Part shown: piece after piece, positions 25,828-35,366 of the stretch
How positions within the stretch are numbered: position 1 is the first letter of the stretch
Layout of the letters: the number at the start of each line of letters is the position of its first letter
Assembly: GCA_001570385.1 (NCBI GenBank)
Contig: BBYL01000039.1
Coordinates: forward strand, 35,038 to 99,037
Reading direction: 5' to 3'
Length of the DNA: 64,000 nt
Source of the DNA: Microtetraspora glauca
Lineage (GTDB): Bacteria > Actinomycetota > Actinomycetes > Streptosporangiales > Streptosporangiaceae
Made by a program: the position numbers and the translations under genes
Notes under the pieces: generated by a model
Told to the model about the DNA's origin: nothing
What the model saw: only the letters and a program-made list of their open reading frames with translations
Databases searched by the model: none

Positions 25828-27072
25828 GTGATCATCAGACGACCCCCGGCCGCGGCCTTGCTCGGGATGCTGGCCGCCCTCTCCATATTCGGTGCGCCCC
25901 CCGCTCACGCCGACGAGACCACCCCGAAGGAACCGCCCAAGGTCGAGCTGGTTCTCGACATCAGCGGCTCGATGCGGGCGCGCGACATCGAGGGCCGCAG
26001 CCGGATCTCGGTGCTCCAGCAGGCCTTCAACGAGGTGCTGGACGCGCTGCCCGCCGAGGCCCAGGTCGGCATCCGCGTCCTCGGCGCCACCTACCCCGGC
26101 AAGGTCAAGGCCGTGGGCTGCAAGGACACCCAGCAACTGGTGCCGATCGGCCCGATCGACAAGCTGGAGGCCAAGACCGCCGTCGCCACCCTGCGCCCCA
26201 CCGGCTTCACCCCGGTGGGCCTGGCGCTGCGCGCCGCCGCTCGGGACCTCGGAACCGGCGAGACCACCCGCAGAATCGTCCTGATCACCGATGGCGAGGA
26301 CACCTGCGCCCCGCCGGACCCGTGCGAGGTCGCCCGGGAGCTCGCCGCGCAGGGCACCCACCTGGTAGTGGACACCCTCGGCCTGACCCTTAACGACAAG
26401 GTGCGCAGGCAGCTCACCTGCATCGCCTCCGCCACCGGCGGCACCTACACCGCCGTCACCAGCAAGACCCAGCTGACGAACCGGATCACCCAGCTGGTGG
26501 ACCGCGCCGCGACCACCTACACCCAGGCCCCGGCTCAGGTGGACGGCACCGACAACTGCACTGGCGCCCCGCTGCTCAGCCCCGGCGCCTACACCGACCG
26601 GGAGCAGTTCCAGGAGCACCGCTGGTACCGGGTCCAGGTCCGCGACGGGCAGGAGCTGCGGGCCTCCGTCAGCGTCTCCCTGGACCGCGCGCTCAATCGC
26701 GACTACGGCGTACTGCTGCGGGCCGTCTCCCAGGACGGCCGGGAGCTGGTTCGCGGCACCGACGCGGGCAGCGGTCGCACCGATGTGCTCTCCACCGGCC
26801 TGCGCTGGTCCGCCGAGCAGGGCGCTCCAGACCGGACCGTCTGCCTGGTGGTCAGCAACTCCTTCTCCTCGCCCACCGCCACCACCGCCGCAACGCCCGG
26901 TATGCCGCTGGAGCTGACCGTCGGCGTGGTCGACTCCTCCCCCGCTCCCAACGGCCCGGACCTGGGCCGTGGCTGGGGGCTGCTCGGCCTGCTGGCCCTC
27001 GCCGGTCTGGTGGGTGGCCTGGTCTTCGGCTGGCTGGCGCGCTGGCGGGTCGCGATCTGGATGGAGAACTGA
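25828..27072 (+). CDS. Secreted, C-terminally anchored von Willebrand factor A protein
   Basis: 414 residues. A signal peptide with cleavage near AHA is followed by a VWA domain at residues 35-215 with the metal-ion-dependent adhesion motif DISGSM, Thr in PTGFTPVG and Asp in ITDGEDT. Six or more cysteines lie in the extracytoplasmic part. A C-terminal helix (LLGLLALAGLVGGLVFGW) and basic tail anchor it. Start GTG is probably leaderless. The next gene starts two bases after its stop, so the two membrane proteins probably work together outside the cell. Confidence 0.88.
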   Translation: MIIRRPPAAALLGMLAALSIFGAPPAHADETTPKEPPKVELVLDISGSMRARDIEGRSRISVLQQAFNEVLDALPAEAQVGIRVLGATYPGKVKAVGCKDTQQLVPIGPIDKLEAKTAVATLRPTGFTPVGLALRAAARDLGTGETTRRIVLITDGEDTCAPPDPCEVARELAAQGTHLVVDTLGLTLNDKVRRQLTCIASATGGTYTAVTSKTQLTNRITQLVDRAATTYTQAPAQVDGTDNCTGAPLLSPGAYTDREQFQEHRWYRVQVRDGQELRASVSVSLDRALNRDYGVLLRAVSQDGRELVRGTDAGSGRTDVLSTGLRWSAEQGAPDRTVCLVVSNSFSSPTATTAATPGMPLELTVGVVDSSPAPNGPDLGRGWGLLGLLALAGLVGGLVFGWLARWRVAIWMEN

Positions 27073-27074
27073 CG

Positions 27075-27920
27075 ATGCGTACAACTTCCGTCCGCCGCTG
27101 TGCTGGGGCACTGTCCGCCGCCGCGGCCGCACTGCTGCTCTCTGCCGGTCCGGCCGCCGCCGACACCGCCTCGCCGTCTCCGTCCCCGTCGGAGAGCCTG
27201 GCGCCGGTGACCACTGCCGGATCCTCCTTCCTCACCGCGACCGCCGTCCAGCCCGGACAACCGGTGCAGCTGGCCGGCTCGACCGGCGACTACCTCTACT
27301 GGTCGTTCACCTCCGAAGCCGGGCAGACCGACAAGATCGCGATCACCGTCACGCTGCCGCCCACAGCCTCCCGGCACGGCGCATCCAGCTGGGCGGTGGA
27401 CGTCTTCGACGGGCTCCGCCGCCGCCAGGCCTGTACGGCGGGCGCCCAGACGCCGACCGCTGCGGCCGGCGCCGCATCGGTCGCCCTGGGCTGCACCCTG
27501 CGGCGGGTCCGCGCCTGGGCCGAGCCGTGGTCCGGCGACCCGCTGCCCGGCACCTACTACGTCCGACTGGCCGTCACCGAACTGCCCGAGCAGGATCTGG
27601 GCCTGCCGATGCACGTGGCGATGCGGATCATCGCTCATGACAGCGACGACATCCAGCCGGAGGGCGGCGAGCTCACGACCCCGCTGACCCAGCCGGTCGC
27701 CGCCGGAACGGTGCTGACCTCGGCTCCGCCGGTCGCGGCTGAGGAGGAGAAGGGCACCCGCTGGAGCTGGGACTGGCTCCCCGACCTGTCGACCCGCTGG
27801 GCCTGGACCGCCGTCGGCGGTGCCATCGCGGCCATCACCGGCGTCGGCGGCTACAGCCTCACCCGGCATCCGCGTCGGCGTCGGCGCGGCCCGGAGCCCG
27901 ACGGCTTCAACCGCCTCTGA
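27075..27920 (+). CDS. Secreted single-pass membrane protein, partner of the VWA protein
   Basis: 281 residues: signal peptide ending near AAA, a Ser/Pro-rich linker (SPSPSPSES), a beta-rich domain with two cysteines and the segment STGDYLYWSF, a second linker, and a C-terminal helix (TAVGGAIAAITGVGGY) with an Arg-rich tail. GGAG lies before the ATG. The same order of VWA protein then membrane protein is common in actinomycetes, function undetermined. A strong hairpin ends the operon at 28084. Confidence 0.75.
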   Translation: MRTTSVRRCAGALSAAAAALLLSAGPAAADTASPSPSPSESLAPVTTAGSSFLTATAVQPGQPVQLAGSTGDYLYWSFTSEAGQTDKIAITVTLPPTASRHGASSWAVDVFDGLRRRQACTAGAQTPTAAAGAASVALGCTLRRVRAWAEPWSGDPLPGTYYVRLAVTELPEQDLGLPMHVAMRIIAHDSDDIQPEGGELTTPLTQPVAAGTVLTSAPPVAAEEEKGTRWSWDWLPDLSTRWAWTAVGGAIAAITGVGGYSLTRHPRRRRRGPEPDGFNRL

Positions 27921-28083
27921 TCCCCCGCAGCCACATCAGCGCGGAGGCCACGTCCGCGAAGATGTCGTCCAGTACCTACGCGGAAATAGTTCGGCGGCTC
28001 GCCGAGAAAACCGATGTCTTCGAAAACGGGTGCCGGCGCTGCGTGCCTCGGTCGCCGTGGTGACCCTCTGGACCCGCACAACA

Positions 28084-28114
28084 CCTGCCAGGGCGGAGAA
28101 ACCGCCCTGGCAGG
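28084..28114 (+). terminator. Hairpin terminator of the VWA operon
   Basis: CCTGCCAGGGCGG and CCGCCCTGGCAGG pair perfectly over 13 bp with the loop AGAAA. About 160 bases after the operon stop. No U-tract follows. Confidence 0.7.
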
Positions 28115-28249
28115 CGACCAACAGAACGGCCCACGCGGGCTGACCGATCAAGGTTGACGGCACCGACCCGGAACCCCCCGAGCCCGGCGACACCGACCTG
28201 ACATCATGAAGAAATTTTTCGCTATTTGTCGCCGATATGAAGAAACTTA

Positions 28250-28278
28250 TTGACATCGCGATCTTAACTTCGCAGTCT
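28250..28278 (+). promoter_or_regulatory. SigA-type promoter of the amidase gene
   Basis: A consensus -35 TTGACA (28250-28255), a 17-bp spacer and CAGTCT (28273-28278) lie in an unusually AT-rich patch. Two direct repeats of ATGAAGAAA precede the -35. The start codon follows at 28312 with GAGGAG at 28301-28306. Confidence 0.5.
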
Positions 28279-28311
28279 GTCTGCACCGGATCCCCCAGCC
28301 GAGGAGCGTTC

Positions 28312-30243
28312 GTGCGACGATCGTCCCCCCTCCGCATGGCGGCCGCGGCCATCGTGGCCGTCGGCGGCCTCTCCCTCCCCCAACCCGCCACGGCGGCCCA
28401 GACCGCCCCCGGCGAACGGCAGGCCGCCTTCGCCGAGGCCGCCAAGGCCTACAACGTGCCCGAGAGTGTCCTGCTCGGCGTGTCCTACCTGGAGTCACGC
28501 TGGGACGTCAACGCGGGCCTGCCGAGCAACTCCGCGGGCTACGGCCCGATGCACCTCACCGACGCCGCCGCGCTGACGACCGAGAACCACCACGTCGACG
28601 GTGTCGAGGACCCCCGCGGCGACGACAGCCGCCCCCTCTCGGCCCCCGAGGAGACCCCGGCTCCCGCCGAGATCCCCATGTCGCTCAGGACGCTGGAGAA
28701 GGCGGCCGAGCTCACCGGCGCGAGCCGCGATGAGCTGCGCGCCGACCCGGCCGCGAACATCCGCGGCGGCGCGGCCCTGCTGGCCGACTACCAGAAGCGG
28801 CTCGGCGCGCCGCTCAGCGACGACCCTGGCCAGTGGTACGGCGCGGTGGCCCGCTACTCGGGCGCCACCGAGGCCGACGCCGCGAAGTTCTTCGCCGACG
28901 AGGTCTACGCCACGATCGAGACCGGCACCGAGCGGGTCACCGACGACGGCCAGAAGGTCGTGCTGAAGGCGGCGCCCGGCCTGCGGAAGATGGACAGCTG
29001 GCTGAACAAGCTCGGCCTGCGCCGGCCCGTCCGCGACGGCGTCGAGTGCCCGCCCACCGTCTCGTGCGAGTGGATCCCCGCGCCCTACCAGGCGCTGCCC
29101 GATGACGACTACGGCAACCACGACAAGTCGAACCGGCCGGTCAACCAGCAGATCGAGTACATCGTCATCCACGACATGGAGGGCTACTTCGGCCCCTCCG
29201 TCAACCTGGTGCAGGACCCCGCGCGCCCCGCGAGCTGGCACTACTCGCTGCGCTCCGTCGACGGGCACATCGCCCAGCACGTCAAGACCAAGGACGTCGC
29301 CTGGCAGGCGGGCAACTGGTACGTCAACGCCAAGTCGATCGGCCTGGAGCACGAGGGCTTCCTGCGCACCGGCGGCGCCTGGTACACCGAGGCGATGTAC
29401 CGTACCTCGGCCAAGCTGGTGCGCTACCTGGCCAAGCGCTATGGCGTCCCGCTCGACCGGGCGCACATCATCGGTCACGACAACGTGCCCGGCACGATCG
29501 CGTCCACCGTGCGCGGCATGCACGAGGACCCGGGCCCCTTCTGGGACTGGGCGCACTACTTCCAGCTTCTCGGCCACCCGCTGCACGGCACCGGCGGCCC
29601 GACCACCGAGTCGGTGATGATCCTTCCCGACTACGACAAGAACCAGCCGTATTACTACGGCTGCGACAAGGACAACCCCGAGGCCGCCTGCCTGCCGCAC
29701 GGCTCGGCGTCGATCTGGCTGCGTACCGAGCCGCGTGAGGACGCCCCGCTGGTCAAGGACGTCGGCAAGCACCCGACCGGCGACTCGCTCTACAGCGTCT
29801 ACGACCACAGCGCCCGCGCCGTCACCGGCCAGCGTTACGCCGTGGCCGACCGCCAGGGCGACTGGACGGCGATCTGGTACCTCGGCCAGAAGGCGTGGTT
29901 CCACAACCCCGCCTCCCAGCCCACCGCGGTGCCCTCCAAGGGCCTGGTGGTGACGCCCAAGCCGGGCCTGGCGAGCGTCCCGGTGTACGGCAGGGCGTAT
30001 CCGGAGGCGGAGGCCTACCCGGCGGGCGTGCCCTACCAAACGATCTCCCCGCTGCAGTACACCTTCCCCGCGGGTCAGCGCTACACCGTCGGCCTGACCG
30101 CGGTGGGTGAGTACTACCGGGCGGTGACACTGGACCCGTCCCAGCACACGGTGGTCCGCGGGAACCTGAAGTACTACCAGATCCAGTTCGGCCACCGCGT
30201 GATGTTCGTCAAGGCCGACGATGTCGTGGTGTCCGCCACCTGA
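28312..30243 (+). CDS. Secreted N-acetylmuramoyl-L-alanine amidase with lytic-transglycosylase-like domain
   Basis: 643 residues from GTG 28312 after GAGGAG. The signal peptide ends near ATA. Residues 30-200 resemble an SLT-type transglycosylase (VPESVLLGVSYLESRWD with its catalytic Glu). Residues 270-430 form an Amidase_2/PGRP domain: EYIVIHDMEG, SWHYSL, IGLEHEGF and IIGHDNVPG supply the zinc ligands and acid. The last 180 residues look like SH3-type wall-binding repeats (ASIWLRTEP, DWTAIWYLGQKAWFHNP). It should cleave peptidoglycan at stem peptides, outside the cell. A frame with a start at 28237 exists but would bury the signal peptide. Confidence 0.88.
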   Translation: MRRSSPLRMAAAAIVAVGGLSLPQPATAAQTAPGERQAAFAEAAKAYNVPESVLLGVSYLESRWDVNAGLPSNSAGYGPMHLTDAAALTTENHHVDGVEDPRGDDSRPLSAPEETPAPAEIPMSLRTLEKAAELTGASRDELRADPAANIRGGAALLADYQKRLGAPLSDDPGQWYGAVARYSGATEADAAKFFADEVYATIETGTERVTDDGQKVVLKAAPGLRKMDSWLNKLGLRRPVRDGVECPPTVSCEWIPAPYQALPDDDYGNHDKSNRPVNQQIEYIVIHDMEGYFGPSVNLVQDPARPASWHYSLRSVDGHIAQHVKTKDVAWQAGNWYVNAKSIGLEHEGFLRTGGAWYTEAMYRTSAKLVRYLAKRYGVPLDRAHIIGHDNVPGTIASTVRGMHEDPGPFWDWAHYFQLLGHPLHGTGGPTTESVMILPDYDKNQPYYYGCDKDNPEAACLPHGSASIWLRTEPREDAPLVKDVGKHPTGDSLYSVYDHSARAVTGQRYAVADRQGDWTAIWYLGQKAWFHNPASQPTAVPSKGLVVTPKPGLASVPVYGRAYPEAEAYPAGVPYQTISPLQYTFPAGQRYTVGLTAVGEYYRAVTLDPSQHTVVRGNLKYYQIQFGHRVMFVKADDVVVSAT

Positions 30244-30265
30244 CGGAGCGCCGGAGGACCAGCCA

Positions 30266-30295
30266 GGGGAGCCGGGGCATCCGCCCCGGCTCCCC
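30266..30295 (+). terminator. Hairpin terminator of the amidase gene
   Basis: GGGGAGCCGGGG and CCCCGGCTCCCC form a 12-bp perfect stem with six-base loop CATCCG, 23 bases after the amidase stop, followed by TTGTC. Confidence 0.75.
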
Positions 30296-30330
30296 TTGTC
30301 CGATGTCTGGCCAGCGGTGCATGGGATAGA

Positions 30331-30402
30331 ACAGTGCGGATCTGGGACGTCGTCACTGGCAAGCAGTTGGTCATCTTCTGGCACGGCAGGACCTCGCCGT
30401 AG
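30331..30402 (+). pseudogene. WD40-repeat fragment
   Basis: One frame reads TVRIWDVVTGKQLVIFWHG before a stop, the canonical closing half of a WD40 blade. Nothing else of a propeller is present between 30296 and 30742; the rest of that stretch shows no gene and carries the promoter of the GH84 gene. Confidence 0.5.
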
Positions 30403-30742
30403 GGATCGATCCGGTCGACCGCGGCTTCGCCGGCTTGCCCTCCACGACTTGGTATCCGCTATCGGGCGGTCACCTCCGGAGCCGGCCGTACAACCGTTGC
30501 CTTCGCATTTTCACGCTCTTCTTGGGCCGCGTGTCCCGAGGGCGAGACGATCCTTTACCACTCTGCCCCGTCGGCCCGGCGGCAAGTTGGGGCTGCGGCC
30601 GCCGCGCGGGGACTGGTACGGACAGGCCGGAGGTCCGATGACGAACTGGTATTGACCAGTTCGGCTTACGGTGCTCTTATATGGGGCAATCCGGTGCGCA
30701 TTTATGCGCATTCGGGCGGTTCTGTGCATTCAAGGAGACCGT

Positions 30743-33700
30743 GTGCCCCCCAGCCGTCCCTTAGCCCTGGCCCTCACCGCATCCCTCCTGATCATCACCC
30801 CCGCCAACGCCGCCAAGGCAGAGGCTGCACCCATCGCCGTGGCCCCCACGGCTCAGCAGGTGAAAGCCCGATCCGACGGGTTCCCCGTCAACCCCGTCGT
30901 CGGACTGGTCCGTACCAGTGACAGCGACCAGTACGCCGAAGCCCACGTTCGGCAGACCCTCGCCGACGCGGGCGTGAAGCGGATCGTCGCCACCGACGGC
31001 GACGACCCGCACACCCCGGTCACGATCTATCTGGGCGACGGCGACGCCGCCCTCGACGGGCTCGGCGTGAAGAACGCCGACGGCCTGCCGGCCGAGGGAT
31101 ACGTGCTCGCGGCCGGGCACAGCGGCGGGCACAAGGTCATCGTGCTCGACGGCGTGGACGCCGACGGTACCTACTACGCCGCTCTCTCCCTGCGCCAGCT
31201 CATCCAGCGCCATCAGGGCACTGACCGGATGCCGGGCGTGGAGGTGCGCGACTGGCCCACGATGCGCTACCGCGGCTCCATTGAGGGCTTCTACGGCACC
31301 CCCTGGTCGCACCAGGACCGCCTGGACCACCTGAGCTACCTCGGTGCGCACAAGATGAACACCTACGAGTACGCGCCCAAGGACGACCCCTACCACCGCG
31401 ACCGGTGGCGCGATCCGTATCCGCCGGACAAGCTCGCCCAGCTCGGAGAGCTGATCACCCGTGCCCGCGAGAACCACGTCGACTTCACCTTCGCCCTGTC
31501 GCCGGGCCTGTCGATCTGCTACACCAGCCAGCAGGACGTGCAGGCGCTGCTGGCCAAGTTCGAGGCCGTCTACGCGCTCGGCGGGCGCTCGTTCAACATC
31601 CCGATGGACGACATCGACGCCGGCCGCTGGAGCTGCGAGGGCGACCGGGCCAAGTACGGCAACCCCGGCGGGGCCGGGGCCGGGCGGGCCCAGAGCGAGC
31701 TGATCAACGCCGCCCAGGCGTGGGCCACGGCCAAGGGCGACGTGGCGCCGCTGCAGATGGTGCCGACCGAGTACTACGACACCTCTGAGTCGCCGTACAA
31801 GAAGGCGCTGCGTGAGGTCCTCGACCAGAAGGTCGTCGTGCACTGGACCGGCATGGGCGTCGTCCCCGCGACGATCACCAAGGCCCAGGCCGCCGCGGCC
31901 AGGCAGGTCTTCGGCCACGAGATCCTCGTCTGGGACAACTACCCGGTCAACGACTACAACCCGGGCCGCCTGCCCATGGCCGACTACGCCGGGCGCGAGC
32001 CCGGACTGTCCGAGCACCTGGCGGGAATCATCTCCAACCCGATGAACCAGGCCGCAGTCAGCAAGATCGCCCTGTACTCCTTCGCCGACTTCGGATGGAA
32101 CGACCCGGTCTACGACGCCAAGGCGTCCTGGCTGCGCGCCCTGGACGAGGTGGCCTCCGGTTCGGACAAGGTCGCCTCCGCGCTGCGCGACGTGGCCGAT
32201 CTGAGCAGCTACGACGGCACCGTCCACCACAAGCAGGCCCCGGCACTGGCCGCCGCGGTCGAGGAGTTCTGGCCTGCCTGGCTCGACGGGAAACCCACCA
32301 CGCTGCGCGCCTACGCCGAGCGCCTGCTGGCCGCACCCGCCACCATCACCGCCGGGGTGAAGGACCAGGCGTTCTTGGAGGAGGCCAAGTCCTGGCTGGA
32401 CGCCACCGAGCTGTGGGCAAAGGCCATGCTCAAGGCCCTCGACGTCCTCGACGCGGTCAGGGCCGGCGACGGCGCCGCTGCGGTCAGCGCACGGCAGGAT
32501 GCCCTCGACCTCATCGCGGCGGCCAAGGCCATCCGCGACCCGCGCGCCCCGCACTCCACGACGTTCCCCCGCATCGGCGACGGCGTCCTCGACCGCTTCA
32601 TCACCCAGGCCCTGGACGAACTGGACCGATGGATCGGCGTGGTCGACGACCGGCCGGCCGCCTCCAGCACGCTGGGGACGTATGCCGACAACACCCCCGA
32701 CCGCATGGTCGACAGCGATCTCGGCACCTTCTACTGGAGCAACAACGCCCCCGGCGCCGGTGACGCGGTGAGCGTCGACCTCGGGGCGATCAAGTCCATC
32801 GGCGACGTGGCCGTGCTCATGGGCAAGTCGAACAGCCCCAACGACTACATCCACGCCGGCGTCCTGGAGTACTCCATCGACGGCGTCGCCTGGACCCAGC
32901 TCGCCACCGGCACCACCGCCGAGGTCAAGGCGACGGCCCCGGCTGGGGCGCGCGCCCGCTACGTCCGCTACCGCGCGACCGGCGGCAACGACTACTGGCT
33001 CGTGGTGCGGGAGTTCCAGGTGGCCACCCTCGGTGACGACGTCACCCGGCTCACCGTCAGCGGCACCCCGGCGGGCGCTACTCCGCAGGCGGCGGCCGAC
33101 GGCAACCTCACCACCGCCTGGACCGCCTCCGGCGCTCCGGCCGCCGGGGACGCCCTGCAGGTCACGCTCTCCAAGCCGCGCCTGATCGACCGGGTGATCG
33201 TCCTCGGCACCGGCGAGGCCGAGGTCCAGGTCAGGACCGGAGGCCAGTGGCAGCCGATCGGCAAGCTGGCCGGGCCGTACACCGAACTCGACCCCGCTGA
33301 CGTGAACGCCGACGCGATCAGGCTCGCCTGGACGGCCGGGAGCGCCGCGCCGAAGATCACCGAGATCGTGCCCAGGTATGGCGACGTGCCGGCGGCGGTG
33401 CTCTCGGTCGACCCCGCCGTGCTGGACACGACGATCGGGAAGGAGGCGACGCTGACGCTCAGCGCCATCAGCCAGCGCGCCGCCGCCGTCACCGGCACGC
33501 TGTCGGTGAAGGGCCCGGCCGGGTGGAAGCTCCCGGCCGACCGCGAGGTCACACTGGCGCGCGGTGGCGAGCTGATCGTGCCCGTCGCCTTCACGCCCAC
33601 GGGTTCCGGCACACTGGAGATCTCCTTCGCCGGGGTGACGACCACGGTCGCGGTCAAGGCCCATCGGGCGGTGGCCGAGGCCAACCTCGCCAAGGGCCGG

Positions 33701-34075
33701 CCGGCCGCGGCCTCCAGCGTCGAGGGCGGAACCGCCTTCGCGGCCGGCAACGCGGTCGACGGCGACCCGGCCACCCGCTGGTCGTCCGGCTACACCGACA
33801 CCGAGTGGCTGACGGTCGACCTCGGCTCAGCGGTGGACGTGGGCAAAGTGGTCCTGCGCTGGGAGGCCGCGTACGGCAAGGCCTACCGGGTGGAGTCGTC
33901 GGCCGACGGCCTCACCTGGGCTCCGCTGGCCGAGGTGACCGACGGCGACGGCGGCGTGGACGAGATCTGGATCGACCAGGCCAACTCCACCCGCCACCTG
34001 CGCGTGCAGGGCGTGAAACGAGCGCTGGCGTGGGGCTACTCGCTGTGGGAGGTGGAGGTACAAGCAGCCGCCTAG
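30743..34075 (+). CDS. Secreted GH84-type beta-N-acetylglucosaminidase with two discoidin/CBM32-like modules
   Basis: 1110 residues from GTG 30743, preceded by AAGGAG. Signal peptide, then an N-terminal GH20b-like domain, then the GH84 barrel from about residue 170: RGSIEGFYGTPWSHQDRLDH, MNTYEYAPKDDPYHR, and catalytic Asp pair in IPMDDID near residue 287. F5/8 type C modules lie near residues 646-762 and 980-1108 (NLAKGRPAAASS, DGDPATRWSSG), with a NEW3-like beta domain between. Relatives (NagH, O-GlcNAcase homologues) remove terminal GlcNAc from glycans or chitin-like material. Next to the amidase it suggests wall or glycan scavenging. Confidence 0.9.
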   Translation: MPPSRPLALALTASLLIITPANAAKAEAAPIAVAPTAQQVKARSDGFPVNPVVGLVRTSDSDQYAEAHVRQTLADAGVKRIVATDGDDPHTPVTIYLGDGDAALDGLGVKNADGLPAEGYVLAAGHSGGHKVIVLDGVDADGTYYAALSLRQLIQRHQGTDRMPGVEVRDWPTMRYRGSIEGFYGTPWSHQDRLDHLSYLGAHKMNTYEYAPKDDPYHRDRWRDPYPPDKLAQLGELITRARENHVDFTFALSPGLSICYTSQQDVQALLAKFEAVYALGGRSFNIPMDDIDAGRWSCEGDRAKYGNPGGAGAGRAQSELINAAQAWATAKGDVAPLQMVPTEYYDTSESPYKKALREVLDQKVVVHWTGMGVVPATITKAQAAAARQVFGHEILVWDNYPVNDYNPGRLPMADYAGREPGLSEHLAGIISNPMNQAAVSKIALYSFADFGWNDPVYDAKASWLRALDEVASGSDKVASALRDVADLSSYDGTVHHKQAPALAAAVEEFWPAWLDGKPTTLRAYAERLLAAPATITAGVKDQAFLEEAKSWLDATELWAKAMLKALDVLDAVRAGDGAAAVSARQDALDLIAAAKAIRDPRAPHSTTFPRIGDGVLDRFITQALDELDRWIGVVDDRPAASSTLGTYADNTPDRMVDSDLGTFYWSNNAPGAGDAVSVDLGAIKSIGDVAVLMGKSNSPNDYIHAGVLEYSIDGVAWTQLATGTTAEVKATAPAGARARYVRYRATGGNDYWLVVREFQVATLGDDVTRLTVSGTPAGATPQAAADGNLTTAWTASGAPAAGDALQVTLSKPRLIDRVIVLGTGEAEVQVRTGGQWQPIGKLAGPYTELDPADVNADAIRLAWTAGSAAPKITEIVPRYGDVPAAVLSVDPAVLDTTIGKEATLTLSAISQRAAAVTGTLSVKGPAGWKLPADREVTLARGGELIVPVAFTPTGSGTLEISFAGVTTTVAVKAHRAVAEANLAKGRPAAASSVEGGTAFAAGNAVDGDPATRWSSGYTDTEWLTVDLGSAVDVGKVVLRWEAAYGKAYRVESSADGLTWAPLAEVTDGDGGVDEIWIDQANSTRHLRVQGVKRALAWGYSLWEVEVQAAA

Positions 34076-34329
34076 CGGCTCCAGGCGCGGCCGGGTCACG
34101 GCCGGGTGATGGCGAGCATGGCGCTGGCCGCGGTCGATCAGACGATCGTGGCCACCGCCATGCGCCGCCGCGTGCGGTCGGCGTGCACACATCACATGAT
34201 CAAGCCAGCGGCATGAGGACGAGCATTCCCCGTCAAGATCGAAGAGCCGCTAAGGGACACCTCGGAAGGTCAGGCGCCGGATATGGGCAGGGAGGCTTGC
34301 TTGTTCTTGTCGGCTTCGGAGAAGAGGAG

Positions 34330-34620
34330 GATGGGTTCGGCGAGGATGTCGCGGCCTGGTGAACGAGCCGCACCCGGCGCGGCCTCCTGCTTGCTGATCT
34401 TCTCCCCGAGAATCCTTATGACCGCGTCAGCCTGTCCAGCGAGTCGATAGCAGACCGCTCTGCTCCTGGAGGGTGTCAAGGTCGTAGTAGTGCAGGTAGA
34501 CCGGCACGTGGGGATGGCTGACCTCGGGATGGTCCCGCAGCATCCTGGCCGCACCGTCTAACAAAGTGAAGCATCCGGCGTGCTCGCCCAGCAGCACCAG
34601 GCCGCGGGCTCGGCGGTACG
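34330..34620 (-). pseudogene. Frameshifted fragment of an unidentified helical protein
   Basis: One frame reads RRARGLVLLGEHAGCFTLL, then HPHVPVYLHYYDLDTLQEQ; after a shift near 34445 a second frame continues with YRLAGQADAVIRILGEKISK. The parts look like one helical protein broken by a frameshift. No family assigned. Confidence 0.35.
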
Positions 34621-34655
34621 TGACAGCGTTGCCGCCGGAGTCGCGGCCTTCGATA

Positions 34656-34961
34656 GGAAAGGGCCGGATCCTCCTACTACGTCGGGCACCGGGCCGCGCT
34701 CTGCGGGGCTTGTGGGAGATTCCCTACGGGCAGGTGGAAGACGGCGAGCCACCCGAGCTTGTGGCAAAACGCGCACTCCTGGAGAAAACCAGCCTGGCCA
34801 ATGTCGACCTCGCTCGATACCCGGGATACTTCGACTATCCGACCGTTGCGGATAGAGAGCCTCACGTCCGCTCACTTACCAGTAAGGGGCCGACGGGAGC
34901 GAAGGTGCCGGTTGGGTACTGGAAAAGACTCGCTAGAACGCTTCGCGAGACATTCGCTTGA
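34656..34961 (+). pseudogene. Degenerate NUDIX hydrolase remnant
   Basis: GRILLLRRAPGRALRGLWEI, then GQVEDGE and later VDLARYPGYFDYP follow the NUDIX fold, but the Nudix box is broken. The usual RELxEETGL appears as RALLEKTSL, losing two of the catalytic glutamates and the glycine. The N-terminus lacks a proper start and the C-terminus runs into the neighbouring gene. Confidence 0.55.
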
Positions 34962-35310
34962 GCGCGACGATCTGACTGGCCGCGAAGCCGCCAACGTCTA
35001 TAGCGATGGCCAGAAAGGTCATCAGGACCACGATGCTCGCTGCGGCAAACGAGACGGCGGCGAGCACACTCGCAGCCAGCACATTTGCCGCGAGCACGAG
35101 ACGCAGGCCGTCACGCAGAGGACGGAAGCTGAGCCACCACACAACGCCGGCCCACAGCACGACACCGCTACCGACCGCCGCGATGACAAGTGCTGGCAGC
35201 TGAACTGTAGTCGTGGTCAGAGGTGCGGTAGCAGCGACTATGAGCCCGACGACGAGACAGTAGACCGCATCCGCGCGAAGACTGAGGCGTCCGAATTGAC
35301 TCCCTGGCAT
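34933..35310 (-). CDS. Small four-helix membrane protein
   Basis: 125 residues with hydrophobic segments AVYCLVVGLIVAAT, LPALVIAAVGSGVVLWAGVV, GLRLVLAANVLAASVLAAV and SIVVLMTFLAIAI. This is the layout of small unannotated actinobacterial membrane proteins. Start at ATG 35308-35310 with AGGA upstream; a TTG two codons earlier is possible. Function unknown. Confidence 0.6.
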   Translation of the reverse strand: MPGSQFGRLSLRADAVYCLVVGLIVAATAPLTTTTVQLPALVIAAVGSGVVLWAGVVWWLSFRPLRDGLRLVLAANVLAASVLAAVSFAAASIVVLMTFLAIAIDVGGFAASQIVALKRMSREAF

Positions 35311-35366
35311 GCACAAATCCTACATATCCGGGCCATATGGTGCTTAGGACTTCTTAGGACGGCAGC

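Noticed and set aside
28495..30384. Reverse-strand frame of 629 codons opposite the amidase gene
   Set aside because: Shadow frame without motifs; the forward gene has promoter, ribosome site, signal peptide and catalytic residues.
30761..33664. Reverse-strand frame of 967 codons opposite the GH84 gene
   Set aside because: Val/Gly/Asp-biased shadow of a strongly conserved secreted enzyme.
34656..34961. Functional NUDIX hydrolase
   Set aside because: The Nudix box has lost two glutamates and the glycine, the N-terminus is missing and the frame overlaps the neighbouring gene.
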